Assembly (NCBI RefSeq): GCF_003013405.1
Contig: NZ_PXZL01000001.1
Location: 1-64,000, forward strand
Direction: 5' to 3'
Length of the DNA stretch: 64,000 nt
Source: Brevibacillus formosus
GTDB taxonomy: Bacteria > Bacillota > Bacilli > Brevibacillales > Brevibacillaceae
The translations under genes and the position numbers were made by a program. Each line of letters begins with the position of its first letter. Position 1 is the first letter of the stretch. The notes under the pieces were generated by a model, which saw nothing but the letters and a program-made list of their open reading frames with translations, searched no databases and was not told the DNA's origin. This document shows positions 42,906 through 51,785 of the stretch, one piece after another.

Positions 42906-43376
42906 GTGCTACAATTTATGGTGGAAAAACTAAATCAACAGTTACATGCGCATGGAATGATTTCGGATATCGTCTTGCGCTCCGATCATTCGTTGCTGGA
43001 AGAATCGGAAGGGCAAGAGGTTCTGATCACGTTTTCCGAGGCGGAGGACGAGAAGCAACCAACGGCAACCATCCATCTTTTTTCGATTGCGGAAGAGGAC
43101 AGCTGTGAAATTGAGGTGGAAATTGATTATCCTTATAGCTTGCAGTATGAGGAGATTCAAGGATTGTGGACGCAAGCAAAAAGCTTGGTAGCTGAGTGCT
43201 CGTTGACAGAAAAACGCCGCTTTGTGGAGCCTGGCAAGCAGGCAGAAGCGAAGGTCGTGCTGGATTATCACTTTGTCGTGCAGATGCCGCGAACAGAAGC
43301 GGAGGAAATGGCATTTACAGAAACCATCGCAAGATTTTCCGCGGATTTAGGGATGCTCGTCAAACTCAACACATAA
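42906..43376 (+). CDS. hypothetical protein
   Basis: A 156-residue acidic cytoplasmic protein with alternating charged and hydrophobic stretches typical of a small alpha/beta fold. No motif, Cys cluster or membrane span is recognised apart from one Cys pair (DSCEIEVE, AECSLTEK). The start is GTG with CAGGAGG 8 nt upstream. It is a single-gene unit between two terminators. Confidence 0.65.
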   Translation: MLQFMVEKLNQQLHAHGMISDIVLRSDHSLLEESEGQEVLITFSEAEDEKQPTATIHLFSIAEEDSCEIEVEIDYPYSLQYEEIQGLWTQAKSLVAECSLTEKRRFVEPGKQAEAKVVLDYHFVVQMPRTEAEEMAFTETIARFSADLGMLVKLNT

Positions 43377-43397
43377 AAACATAGGCTATACATAAGG

Positions 43398-43429
43398 AAA
43401 GCTCAGGAGTCATGTCCAGAGCTTTTTTT
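43398..43429 (+). terminator. intrinsic terminator
   Basis: AAAGCTC / GAGCTTT with inner GGA / TCC is followed by a T-run. Confidence 0.88.
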
Positions 43430-43491
43430 GCATGAAAGGTGAGGAAGGAGGAATATGAAGAGGAGATAGAGAATCGTATAGATATTAAAAA

Positions 43492-43505
43492 TGAATGAGC
43501 ATTCA
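43492..43505 (+). promoter_or_regulatory. 14-bp palindrome upstream of the FadH-like gene
   Basis: TGAATG-AG-CATTCA is a perfect inverted repeat 20 nt before the start codon. It resembles TetR-type FadR operators of bacilli (TGAATGA...TCATTCA). The reverse form recurs with one change at 47036. Confidence 0.7.
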
Positions 43506-43525
43506 CTCGTTAGGGGGCGTTTAAC

Positions 43526-45529
43526 GTGGAACTTTCAAAAGTGTGGGAACCGATTCAAATTGGTTCGATGACGTTGCCAAATCGGATAATGATGGGGTCC
43601 ATGCACGTTGGATTTGAAAAGCTTCAGAATGGTGTAGCGAGGCTTGCTACCTTTTACGCAGAGCGTGCCATTGGGGAGGCAGGTCTGATCGTGACAGGAG
43701 GGGCGGCCGTACATCCAGAAGGAGGCATGGGCGAAGAGTATTGCAATGTATACCAAGACGAGGATATCGAAAAATTACGCCTGATCACGAAAGAGGTTCA
43801 TCAAGCCAACGGGAGAATTGCGTTGCAGCTGTTTCATGCCGGGCGTTATGCGTACAAGGAAGCAACAGGATTAGATCCGGTAGCACCATCGCCATTGCAG
43901 GCGCCGATTAACCGTTGGAAGCCGAGAGAGTTAAGCGCAGAGGAGATCGAAGTGACGATCCGATGCTTTGCTGAGGGAGCCGTCCGCGCCAAAAAAGCTG
44001 GCTTTGATGCCGTAGAAATTATGGGTTCGGAAGGATACTTGATCAATCAATTTTTGTCCCCTGTAACCAACAAGCGAGAAGACGAGTGGGGTGGAGACTT
44101 TTTACGCAGAGCCCGCTTTGGCATCGAGGTGGCTAAGCGCGTCCGCCAAGCAGTGGGACCGGATTATCCGATCATCTACCGTATGTCGGGATTGGACTTG
44201 ATGCCAGATAGTACGACGATGGAAGAGACATTGCAATTTGCCAAAATGCTGGAGGAGGCAGGTGCTGATGCTCTCAATGTCGGAATTGGTTGGCATGAAT
44301 CACAAGTACCGACAATTGGCATGATGGTGCCGCGTGGAGCATATGTATGGGTGGCGCAGCAAGTCAAGCAGGTCGTGAACATCCCGGTTATCGCCAGCAA
44401 TCGAATCAACGACGTGCGCCAGGCTGAAAAGATTTTGTATGAGGAATGCAGTGATATGGTTTCGATGGCCCGACCATTTTTAGCGGATCCGTATATCGTT
44501 CAAAAAAGTAAAGCAGGGCGCTTTGATGAAGTAAACACATGTATTGCTTGCAATCAAGCCTGTCTCGACCATATTTTTGATGGGAAGGTAGCCTCCTGTC
44601 TGGTCAATCCCCTCGTAGGCAGAGAAGCAGAGTGGCAGTTGGTTCCAGCGGAAAACCGCAAGAAGGTAGCTGTAATTGGTGCGGGGCCTGCCGGATTGGA
44701 GGCAGCTCGTGTGCTGGCTGAACGAGGGCATCAGGTGGTCATCATGGAGGCCAAAAAACAGATCGGTGGACAATTAAATTACGCGAGACAGGTGCCAGGT
44801 AAAGAGGAATTTAATGAAACGCTTCGCTATTATCAGACAGAGCTTGCGCGTCTTGGTGTCGAAATCAGGCTGGAAACACTGGCAGAGGCAGATGCCCTGA
44901 TCGAAGAAGGCTTTGCTGAAGTTGTGGTAGCAACGGGAGTCATTCCTCGACGTCCAGAGATTCTAGGTGTGGAGCTTGGACATGTGAAGGGATATGATGC
45001 GGTATTTGAAAAACGTGCCAAGGTCGGTAGACAAGTGGTCATCGTCGGAGCGGGGGGAATCGCATGTGATTTGTCCCATTTGCTGATGCACGACGAAACG
45101 ATCTCACCGAAGGCAGCGGAATACTTGCAGGAGTATCGGATTTTGGATGGAAGAGCTGTACAGCAATTGCAACAAAGAAAACGAAAAATCTTCATGCTGC
45201 GGCGTGGGAAGCATGTCGGATCGGGCTTGGGCAAAACGACGCGCTGGGCCGTTCTCGCCAACCTGAAGCGACGTGGCGTAGAAATGCTGACGCAAATTGA
45301 ATACAGCCGGATTGCAGAAGAAGGGGTGTATTTCATTCAGAACGGGGAGGAACGCATGATACCTGCTGATACGGTCATTGTAGCAGCTGGAGCGACCTCC
45401 AACAATTCGCTATACCACGCTTTGCGTGATCGGCTGCCTGTGCACCTTATAGGCGGGGCGAAAGAAGCGGGAGAGCTCGATGCCAAGCGAGCCATTTTGG
45501 AGGGGGCGACCATCGGAAGAGCGATTTAA
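43526..45529 (+). CDS. 2,4-dienoyl-CoA reductase-like flavoenzyme
   Basis: A 667-residue enzyme of the FadH type. An OYE-like FMN barrel (about 1-345; RIMMGSMHVGFE, LQLFHAGRYAY, GYLINQFLSPVTNKR) is followed by a 4Fe-4S cluster loop (CIACNQACLDH ... VASCLVNP) and a FAD/NAD(P) domain (VAVIGAGPAGLEAARVLAERG; VVIVGAGGIACDLSHLL). Such enzymes reduce dienoyl-CoA esters or unsaturated ketones with NAD(P)H. The start is GTG after AGGGGGCG. A palindrome like FadR operators lies just upstream, which fits a fatty-acid role. Confidence 0.88.
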   Translation: MELSKVWEPIQIGSMTLPNRIMMGSMHVGFEKLQNGVARLATFYAERAIGEAGLIVTGGAAVHPEGGMGEEYCNVYQDEDIEKLRLITKEVHQANGRIALQLFHAGRYAYKEATGLDPVAPSPLQAPINRWKPRELSAEEIEVTIRCFAEGAVRAKKAGFDAVEIMGSEGYLINQFLSPVTNKREDEWGGDFLRRARFGIEVAKRVRQAVGPDYPIIYRMSGLDLMPDSTTMEETLQFAKMLEEAGADALNVGIGWHESQVPTIGMMVPRGAYVWVAQQVKQVVNIPVIASNRINDVRQAEKILYEECSDMVSMARPFLADPYIVQKSKAGRFDEVNTCIACNQACLDHIFDGKVASCLVNPLVGREAEWQLVPAENRKKVAVIGAGPAGLEAARVLAERGHQVVIMEAKKQIGGQLNYARQVPGKEEFNETLRYYQTELARLGVEIRLETLAEADALIEEGFAEVVVATGVIPRRPEILGVELGHVKGYDAVFEKRAKVGRQVVIVGAGGIACDLSHLLMHDETISPKAAEYLQEYRILDGRAVQQLQQRKRKIFMLRRGKHVGSGLGKTTRWAVLANLKRRGVEMLTQIEYSRIAEEGVYFIQNGEERMIPADTVIVAAGATSNNSLYHALRDRLPVHLIGGAKEAGELDAKRAILEGATIGRAI

Positions 45530-45694
45530 GGTGCTGAAAAGATTTTCTATTTCGAAAACAAGAGGAATCGGATATGATTAAGAAAAGTATGTCGTCTTTT
45601 TAGAAGTTTTGTCGAATCGCTTTTCAACCTCCGCTAATTTTTGCAAAATGAAGTTATACTGTTCAAATTCATTTGATTGGGGGCTCTCGCCTTG

Positions 45695-45991
45695 ATGAAC
45701 CATAATGGCATTCTCTTAGGGAAACGTTACTTCCTGTACTCGTTAGCACCGCTCATAGAGGTGGAGGGATGGACGTTTACGATAGCCCCGGGGTTTAAGA
45801 TGATCGCAGGCGGGAGTGCCAATCCATTACAGACATTAATCAGCGTTTACCGAGAGAATGAAAAGGTAGCGCAACTCGTGCTTCATCATAGACGAAGTGA
45901 TTCAGATGTCACTGTGCAGGCTGTATCGAGTGATCTCCTGTTAGAAATCGCCCCGGCGACTAGAACTGTAAGTGTAGCAGAAAAGCTGTAG
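45695..45991 (+). CDS. small hypothetical protein
   Basis: A 98-residue protein, mostly beta-strand by pattern (VEGWTFTIAPGFKMIAG, VAQLVLHHRRSDSDVTVQAV). No signal peptide or known motif. ATG is given although GGGGG lies 12 nt away; TTG codons at 45692 or 45677 are possible starts. A terminator follows at once. Confidence 0.55.
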   Translation: MNHNGILLGKRYFLYSLAPLIEVEGWTFTIAPGFKMIAGGSANPLQTLISVYRENEKVAQLVLHHRRSDSDVTVQAVSSDLLLEIAPATRTVSVAEKL

Positions 45992-45992
45992 G

Positions 45993-46014
45993 GCACCCTG
46001 AACGGGGTGCTTTT
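45993..46014 (+). terminator. intrinsic terminator
   Basis: GCACCC / GGGTGC with a short loop is followed by TTTT, directly after the stop. Confidence 0.85.
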
Positions 46015-46065
46015 CGCTTTCGAACTTCAATCATCATTCCAAGCAATCGAGGAGGCGGCAGGATC

Positions 46066-46914
46066 ATGGTAGGGAACGAATGGCAGGTAGGTCAGTTTCA
46101 ATTGTCTTGGCTGAGAGGTGGACTCACGAAGTTGGACGGGGGCGCAATGTTTGGAGTGGTGCCCAAGCCACTTTGGAGCAAAAGATACCCATCGAATGAT
46201 CTCAATCAAATCCCTTTGCGTGCTGACCCAATCCTGGTACAGGCCCATGGCAAGCGTATTTTGATTGAATCGGGTATGGGAAATGATCGGCTAACGGAAA
46301 AACAGAAGCGCAATTTTGGCTTGGAGGAAGAGTCTCAAGTGGTGGAATCCCTCGCTGCGAAAGGGTTGACTCCTGCCGATATTGATATCGTCATCATGAC
46401 ACATATGCACTACGATCATGCCAACGGACTTGTCTCTATACGCGATGGACAACTTGTCTCTACATTTCCACAAGCTGTCATCTACGTGCAGGAGCAGGAA
46501 TGGGCGGAGATGAGAGAGCCGAATGTTCGCTCGAAAAATACATATTGGGAAGAAAACTGGCGTCCGATTGAGAATCAGGTGAAGACGTACGGTGCTTCAC
46601 ACGAAGTTGTGCCGGGAATCACGCTTCATCATACAGGCGGTCACAGCCAGGGACATGCTATCGTCAGGATGGAGACAGAGGGGCAGCTGCTTCTGCATCT
46701 GGCGGACATCATGCCAACACACGCCCACCAAAATCCATTGTGGGTGATGGCTTACGACGACTATCCAATGACATCCATCTATGCAAAAGAAGAATGGATC
46801 AACAACGGAATCAAGCAAGGCGCTTGGTTCACGTTTTACCACGATAGCGTTTACCGTGCGGTGAAATGGAACGAACAGGGAGAAATGATTGATCGTATAG
46901 AAGTTGTTTTGTAA
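46066..46914 (+). CDS. YtnP-like lactonase (MBL fold)
   Basis: A 282-residue metallo-beta-lactamase-fold enzyme. THMHYDHANGLV (about residue 108) is an intact HxHxDH motif; TGGHSQGHAIV and LHLADIMPTHAH hold the later ligands. The layout (PLWSKRYPSNDLNQIPL in the N-terminus) is that of YtnP, reported to degrade N-acyl-homoserine lactones and other quorum signals. The protein has no signal peptide. GAGGAGGCGG is upstream. It lies between two genes sharing an operator but lacks a copy of it. Confidence 0.85.
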   Translation: MVGNEWQVGQFQLSWLRGGLTKLDGGAMFGVVPKPLWSKRYPSNDLNQIPLRADPILVQAHGKRILIESGMGNDRLTEKQKRNFGLEEESQVVESLAAKGLTPADIDIVIMTHMHYDHANGLVSIRDGQLVSTFPQAVIYVQEQEWAEMREPNVRSKNTYWEENWRPIENQVKTYGASHEVVPGITLHHTGGHSQGHAIVRMETEGQLLLHLADIMPTHAHQNPLWVMAYDDYPMTSIYAKEEWINNGIKQGAWFTFYHDSVYRAVKWNEQGEMIDRIEVVL

Positions 46915-46925
46915 AAAGGATAGGC

Positions 46926-46956
46926 AAAGACCGTCAGCGTTTTCTGGCGGTCTTTT
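46926..46956 (+). terminator. intrinsic terminator after the lactonase gene
   Basis: AAAGACCGTCAG / CTGGCGGTCTTTT with a 6-nt loop. Confidence 0.93.
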
Positions 46957-47035
46957 GCGTTGCTTAGGGTTAACGTGTCCAACCTTATCGAATTTTTGAT
47001 TACTCTCATAGAAATGTTTCATAATCAAAAAATTT

Positions 47036-47074
47036 TGAATGCTCATTGACGAACGACCGTTGCCTCTCTACAAT
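47036..47074 (+). promoter_or_regulatory. sigma-A promoter overlapped by the 14-bp palindrome
   Basis: TTGACG (47046-47051) and TACAAT (47069-47074) are spaced by 17 nt. TGAATGCTCATTGA (47036-47049) overlaps the -35 and differs by one base from the reverse complement of the palindrome at 43492. Repression by the same regulator is inferred. Confidence 0.75.
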
Positions 47075-47142
47075 GGGAACATCACAGAGCATCTGTTCTG
47101 GCAGAGGTGGTAAAGCATAACAGTAGTGGGGAGAGAGAGAAA

Positions 47143-48378
47143 ATGAGCTGGATCAAGATGCGTTTACAGGAGTTTCACCCGATCGTCTGGTCGTTGGTCG
47201 TCGGGACCGTGTTCGTCCGGGCCGCCAGCTCGATGAGCATGCCGTTTTTGTTCTTATACTTGTCCAATCAAACAGATATGAGCTTGGCAATGATCGGATT
47301 GACGATTGGAGCAGGACCGCTCGCGGGTACAATCGGAGGCTTTATTGCGGGAGCATGGTCGGACAGAATCGGGCGCAGGCGAGTCATGCTAGGCGCGTTG
47401 TACGTGTGGACGCTCGTGTTCGTCGGGTTTGCGCTTAGTAAAGACCCGTGGATTCTGCTTTTCCTCAATATAGCAGGGGGACTCTGTCGATCCTTCTACG
47501 AACCGGTCTCACAGGCGTTGATGGCAGATGTAACGCCACAAGAGAAGCGGCTTCGTGTGTTCGGTATTCGCTACATGGCGATTAATGTTGGGGTAGCGGT
47601 AGGGCCGATCGCAGGGGTAGTACTGGCGAAAAGCTCTGTAGCCCTGCCTTTCCTGGTCACTGCACTGATTTATCTCATTTATGTGATTAGCTTGCAAGGA
47701 TTATTGAACAAGTTCGGCATTAAGCAAATCGAAGGTCAAAAGAAAGAAGTCGTTACATTCAGCCGTGCATTCAGCGTAGTCGTAAACGACAAAGCGTTTC
47801 GCTTGTACATGCTCGCCGGAGTTTTAGGAGCAATTGGCTACTCGCAGATGTCTTCTACGCTGGCCAAATTCGCAGAAATGACGGTCGTGAATGGAACAGA
47901 GCTGTTTGCCATCCTGATGACAGTCAACGCGATTGTTGTCGTTGTGATGCAGCTTCCGTTGACGACTTGGGCAGAAAAAAAGACGCCTCTCACCGCCATT
48001 TTGGTGGGAAACGCCATGTATGCAGTTGGTGACGTGGGTTATGCCTTTGCCAATTCGTGGCTGATATTCATTGTGGCGATGGTATTTTTCACGATTGGTG
48101 AAATCCTTACGTTTACCGCAGGGGACGTCCTGATCGACCGAATGGCCCCAGAGAGTATGCGGGGCAGCTATTACGGTGCGAAAAGCTTCAGCAACTTCGG
48201 CCAGTTCATCGGTCCGTGGATGGGCGGATTGCTGTTGGCACATTACGGAGGTACGACCTTGTTCCTGGTGGTAGCAGCGACTTCGATGATGAGCAGTGCC
48301 TTCCAATGGGCGGGTGCTCGCGCCTTTGAGGCAACCCGAGGCAAATCCTTAAATGAAGCCAGGGTTGAATCACTCTAA
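47143..48378 (+). CDS. MFS transporter
   Basis: A 411-residue protein with 12 membrane segments. The A-motif GAWSDRIGRRRVML follows the second segment, and APESMRGSYYGAKSFSNFGQFIGPWMGGLLLA near residue 345 (in pieces) fits multidrug exporters such as YttB. GGGGAGAGAGAG precedes the ATG; an in-frame GTG 36 nt upstream is not favoured. Its promoter carries the palindrome shared with the FadH-like gene. The last 9 bases overlap the convergent SGNH gene. Confidence 0.88.
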   Translation: MSWIKMRLQEFHPIVWSLVVGTVFVRAASSMSMPFLFLYLSNQTDMSLAMIGLTIGAGPLAGTIGGFIAGAWSDRIGRRRVMLGALYVWTLVFVGFALSKDPWILLFLNIAGGLCRSFYEPVSQALMADVTPQEKRLRVFGIRYMAINVGVAVGPIAGVVLAKSSVALPFLVTALIYLIYVISLQGLLNKFGIKQIEGQKKEVVTFSRAFSVVVNDKAFRLYMLAGVLGAIGYSQMSSTLAKFAEMTVVNGTELFAILMTVNAIVVVVMQLPLTTWAEKKTPLTAILVGNAMYAVGDVGYAFANSWLIFIVAMVFFTIGEILTFTAGDVLIDRMAPESMRGSYYGAKSFSNFGQFIGPWMGGLLLAHYGGTTLFLVVAATSMMSSAFQWAGARAFEATRGKSLNEARVESL

Positions 48379-49158
48379 CGCTTGCAAGATACGATCCGCC
48401 ATTCGTTTATAGCCTTCCGCATTTGGGTGGAAGTGGTCTGTATATAGGTAGTTTTGTTCCTTTCGCAAGAATAAGTCGTAGGTCGGCACCACGAATACTT
48501 GCGGGTACCGTGAGGCGATTTGGGACGCCTGATTGTTCCAATCGAGCACGGGCCCGATGGTGTCGACGGATGCTTCGGTATTGCCAAAAGGATTGTACAG
48601 GGAAGTGTAAACGATCGTCGCCGTCTTGTTGACGCTGCGAATCTGTTTGAGAATATCTTCGTAGTTGACCGCGAGCTTATTAAGAGCCGTGGTCACTTTT
48701 TCTTTTTCAATGGTATACAGCCCGCCTGTCTGCCTGAACAAGTCATTGCCGCCTATGGTAAAAAGAATCAGATCGGCTTCAGCGAGCAGCTTCTTCACTT
48801 GCTCCTGGGACATTTGCTTGAGCAGCTCAGATGATTCCTGTCCATTTATCGCGAGGTTGGTGAACGTAATCGACTGTCCCGATTTTTTCTCCAATGCTTG
48901 GCGAACGAGTCCGACATAGCCTTGGCCGTTTGCGTCTCCGGCACCGCGCGTGAGGGAATCCCCTAGCGCGACTACTTTGTGGACACCCCTTTCTGGTAAA
49001 GGGGAGGGTGGATGCTCTTTTTGCGCAGGTGGGCTTGCTGTGGATGGTGCCAACTGCTGCGGATTCATCGCGAGTACAAACCCTGTCGCAAATAAAAGAA
49101 AGGAGAGTAAAGACAAGAGACCTGCCGTGCGCCAAAGAAATTGGCCGGATGTGCGCAT
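48370..49158 (-). CDS. SGNH/GDSL hydrolase, membrane-anchored
   Basis: A 262-residue protein. One N-terminal hydrophobic segment (about 10-32) is followed by a Pro-rich spacer and the SGNH domain: VALGDSLTRGAG (Ser), NLAINGQES (Gly), FTIGGNDLF (Asn) and YTDHFHPNAEGY (Asp-His pair). All four blocks are present. It resembles YpmR of B. subtilis, an extracytoplasmic lipase/esterase. TAGGAGGATACCCG precedes the ATG. It overlaps the convergent MFS gene end by 9 bp, so no terminator separates them. Confidence 0.9.
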   Translation of the reverse strand: MRTSGQFLWRTAGLLSLLSFLLFATGFVLAMNPQQLAPSTASPPAQKEHPPSPLPERGVHKVVALGDSLTRGAGDANGQGYVGLVRQALEKKSGQSITFTNLAINGQESSELLKQMSQEQVKKLLAEADLILFTIGGNDLFRQTGGLYTIEKEKVTTALNKLAVNYEDILKQIRSVNKTATIVYTSLYNPFGNTEASVDTIGPVLDWNNQASQIASRYPQVFVVPTYDLFLRKEQNYLYTDHFHPNAEGYKRMADRILQALE

Positions 49159-49194
49159 CGGGTATCCTCCTATTCGTTATAAAGTCTATGGTCA

Positions 49195-49260
49195 TGGTAT
49201 AATGTGGATGGACATCTTATGACAGTGTACCATAAACAGAACGCCATCGTCAGTTGACGA
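49195..49260 (+). promoter_or_regulatory. extended -10 promoter and downstream palindrome of the ABC exporter
   Basis: TGGTATAAT (49195-49203) is a perfect extended -10. TCGTCA-GT-TGACGA (49247-49260) forms 6-bp inverted arms inside the untranslated leader, 27 nt before the start codon, and could be an operator. Confidence 0.6.
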
Positions 49261-49287
49261 GGGGAGACTCAGATAGGAGGGCGCACA

Positions 49288-50247
49288 TTGGCCGAAACGG
49301 TCCTCTCAGTAAAGGGATTGCAAAAAGCGATTGGCAAAAAGCCGATCATTCATGATATTACGTTTGACGTTTTCGCCGGAGAGGTATTTGGATTTCTCGG
49401 GCCGAATGGCGCAGGCAAAACCACCACGATCCGCATGCTCGTTGGATTGGCAAAGGCGGATGGGGGAGACATTCGTATCGGAGGCATTTCCCTTCAGGAA
49501 CAGTTTCCGCAAGCGATTGCGCAGGTTGGTTGTATCGTCGAAAACCCGGAGCTGTACAAGTTTTTGACGGGCAGGGAAAATCTGGAGCAGTTTGCGAGAA
49601 TGAGCGGCGGTATTACGCCTGAGCGTATTGAGGAAATCGTCCGCTTTGTTGATTTGGAGCGTGCGATTGATGATAAGGTAAAAACGTATTCGCTCGGAAT
49701 GAGACAGCGTCTGGGGATTGCGCAGGCACTTTTGCATCGTCCAAAAATATTGATCCTGGACGAACCGACGAACGGGTTGGACCCGGCGGGGATTCGTGAG
49801 TTGCGTCAGTTTATTCGCAAGCTTGCCGAGGAGGAAGGGCTCGCTGTCTTCATTTCGAGTCATCTTCTCAGTGAAATTGAGATGATGTGTGACCGGGTGG
49901 CGATTATCAGCCAAGGGAAGGTCATTTCCGTTGGATTAGTCAAAGAACTGATGGAGCAGTTTGCTGATCAGGTCGATTGGACAATCCCGTCTTCCCATAT
50001 ACAAAAGGCCGAGGAAATTCTGCGAACTTTACAAGCAGTTACAGATGTGTGGGTGGTCAGTGAAGAGTGCCTGAAATCACGCATGGATATAGAAAAAGTG
50101 AGCGAGGCTAACCAAGCGTTGGTCAATGGCGGCATACCTGTGATGGGAATTGCAACGAAGACGGTTACACTGGAAGACCTGTTCCTTACATTGACGGGAG
50201 GAGGGGGAAGTCATGGAGCAGAGCATAGTGGGGCTCGTACAAAATGA
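49288..50247 (+). CDS. ABC transporter ATP-binding protein
   Basis: A 319-residue ATPase of the ABC-2 (drug/bacitracin) type. Walker A GPNGAGKTTT (about 38), signature YSLGMRQRLGIAQA (about 135), Walker B ILILDEPTNGLDP (about 157) and the H-loop SSHLLSE are intact. The C-terminal 90 residues are the regulatory extension of this subgroup. The start is TTG, with ATAGGAGGG 7 nt upstream. It overlaps the permease gene by 35 nt. Confidence 0.94.
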   Translation: MAETVLSVKGLQKAIGKKPIIHDITFDVFAGEVFGFLGPNGAGKTTTIRMLVGLAKADGGDIRIGGISLQEQFPQAIAQVGCIVENPELYKFLTGRENLEQFARMSGGITPERIEEIVRFVDLERAIDDKVKTYSLGMRQRLGIAQALLHRPKILILDEPTNGLDPAGIRELRQFIRKLAEEEGLAVFISSHLLSEIEMMCDRVAIISQGKVISVGLVKELMEQFADQVDWTIPSSHIQKAEEILRTLQAVTDVWVVSEECLKSRMDIEKVSEANQALVNGGIPVMGIATKTVTLEDLFLTLTGGGGSHGAEHSGARTK

Positions 50248-51208
50248 AACCATAAAATTGCTGCGTCGTCGCCGTTTTCTCGTCGTCGTGCTGATCTTGG
50301 CGATTCTGATCCCGATTTTTACATATGCGCAGTACCGCTCGGTTGTCACTGCACAAGAACGAATGGGGACAACTGACTGGCGTCCGCTCTTAACCCAACA
50401 AATTGTCGATATGCAAAACAGGCTGGCATCAAGCCGTCTTCCTGAAGAGTGGCGGGATTTAATCAAGGTCAGGATCGCACAGCAGCAATATTATTTGGAT
50501 CACGACATAAACCCGATGGCGCCGGGTGGACCGACTTTTGCCCGTGGCTTTATGGATCAGGCTATTTCGATGTTTTTGCCGATGATAATCGTCGTACTCG
50601 CGGTTGACCTCGTATCTTCTGAGTTTAGTGAGGGCACGGTCAAGCTGCTATTGACGCGACCCGTACGGCGTTGGAAGGTACTGACCAGCAAATACATCAC
50701 ACTTCTGCTGTTTACCTCTCTTACGGTTCTTACGACACTGATTCTTGCCTATTTGCTCTCTGGGGTTGTGTTTGGTTATTCGGGTTGGGACCTTCCTATT
50801 TTGACTGGATTTGAAGTATCGGGAGGAGAACTGGAGACTTCTGGGGCTTTCATGCTGCCACAATGGCAATTTTTGCTGATGCAGTACGGGCTCGGCTGGT
50901 TCGTCTGCCTCGTGGTTGCGACGGTAACACTGATGGTCTCTGTTTTGGTTCGGAGTGCGGCTGCGGGGATGGGAATAATGATGGCAGCGTTAATTAGCGG
51001 AACGATCCTGACGCAGATGGCCTCATCCTGGGAATCGTCCAAATACTTGTTCGTGGTCAATTTGCAGCTTACGGATTATCTCAATGGAACACTTCCTCCG
51101 ATTAAGGGGATGACGTTGCCGTTCTCGTTGACCGTATTGAGTGTATGGGCGATAGCAGCGCTGATCATTGCGTACGCGACCTTTATCCGTAGGGATGTCA
51201 CATCCTAA
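50213..51208 (+). CDS. ABC-2 type permease
   Basis: A 331-residue membrane protein with six hydrophobic segments: one near residue 20, then a soluble loop (45-110), then five. SSEFSEGTVKLLLTRPVRRWK is the ABC-2 permease coupling motif. With the ATPase it forms an exporter, probably for peptides or antibiotics. GGAGGAGGGGG lies just before its ATG inside the ATPase gene, so translation is efficient and coupled. Confidence 0.92.
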   Translation: MEQSIVGLVQNETIKLLRRRRFLVVVLILAILIPIFTYAQYRSVVTAQERMGTTDWRPLLTQQIVDMQNRLASSRLPEEWRDLIKVRIAQQQYYLDHDINPMAPGGPTFARGFMDQAISMFLPMIIVVLAVDLVSSEFSEGTVKLLLTRPVRRWKVLTSKYITLLLFTSLTVLTTLILAYLLSGVVFGYSGWDLPILTGFEVSGGELETSGAFMLPQWQFLLMQYGLGWFVCLVVATVTLMVSVLVRSAAAGMGIMMAALISGTILTQMASSWESSKYLFVVNLQLTDYLNGTLPPIKGMTLPFSLTVLSVWAIAALIIAYATFIRRDVTS

Positions 51209-51296
51209 TTTGCCAAATTCCGTTACTTTATTGCAAGTCTGCTCGTCTTTACCATGACGAATGAAAAAGACAGCGAGAGGAGAAAGGCGAAACAGA

Positions 51297-51737
51297 ATGG
51301 ATGTATTATGGAAAGCAGGCTCGGTTACACTATCTGGCATGTTTGAGCTGTGGGCAGCGATCCCTGTAGGCTTTATGTTGCAGCTACCACCGGTTCTGAT
51401 CGGTATTTTTAGTGCGGTGGGTGCGATCATCAGCGCAGGTGCTGTTATTTTTGTGGGAGGTTCCTTGCGCAATTGGCTTTTAAAGCGTGTAGAGAAACGG
51501 AGCAAGCGGCAGGGGCGCATGTGGCAGATATGGGATAAATACGGAGTGGTCGGTCTTGGTCTCGCTTCGCCGCTGTTAACGGGAGCTCCGCTGGGAGCTG
51601 CTATTGGTATCTCGCTGGGAGCCCCTACGAAAAAGCTTATGTTGTGGATGTCGGTGGGCATTATTATCTGGAGTGCGCTATTGACGGCAGGAGTGGCTTT
51701 TGGCCTTTTGCAATTCATGGTACCAGAAACAAAATAG
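51297..51737 (+). CDS. small multi-drug export-like membrane protein
   Basis: About 146 residues with four hydrophobic segments. FELWAAIPVGFMLQLPPVLIG and GLGLASPLLTGAPLGAAIGISLGAP resemble the COG2426 small multidrug export family (conserved PxGxxxxLP and PLxGxPLGxxIGxxLG). Export function is a family label only. The start after GAGAGGAGAAAGG is preferred to one 36 nt earlier. A terminator follows. Confidence 0.75.
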   Translation: MDVLWKAGSVTLSGMFELWAAIPVGFMLQLPPVLIGIFSAVGAIISAGAVIFVGGSLRNWLLKRVEKRSKRQGRMWQIWDKYGVVGLGLASPLLTGAPLGAAIGISLGAPTKKLMLWMSVGIIIWSALLTAGVAFGLLQFMVPETK

Positions 51738-51748
51738 CTATATGCATG

Positions 51749-51774
51749 AAAACCGCCCATTTCTGGCGGTTTTT
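51749..51774 (+). terminator. bidirectional terminator
   Basis: AAAACCGCC / GGCGGTTTT with a 7-nt loop followed by T residues lies between convergent genes. Confidence 0.93.
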
Positions 51775-51785
51775 GTTTATGCTCT

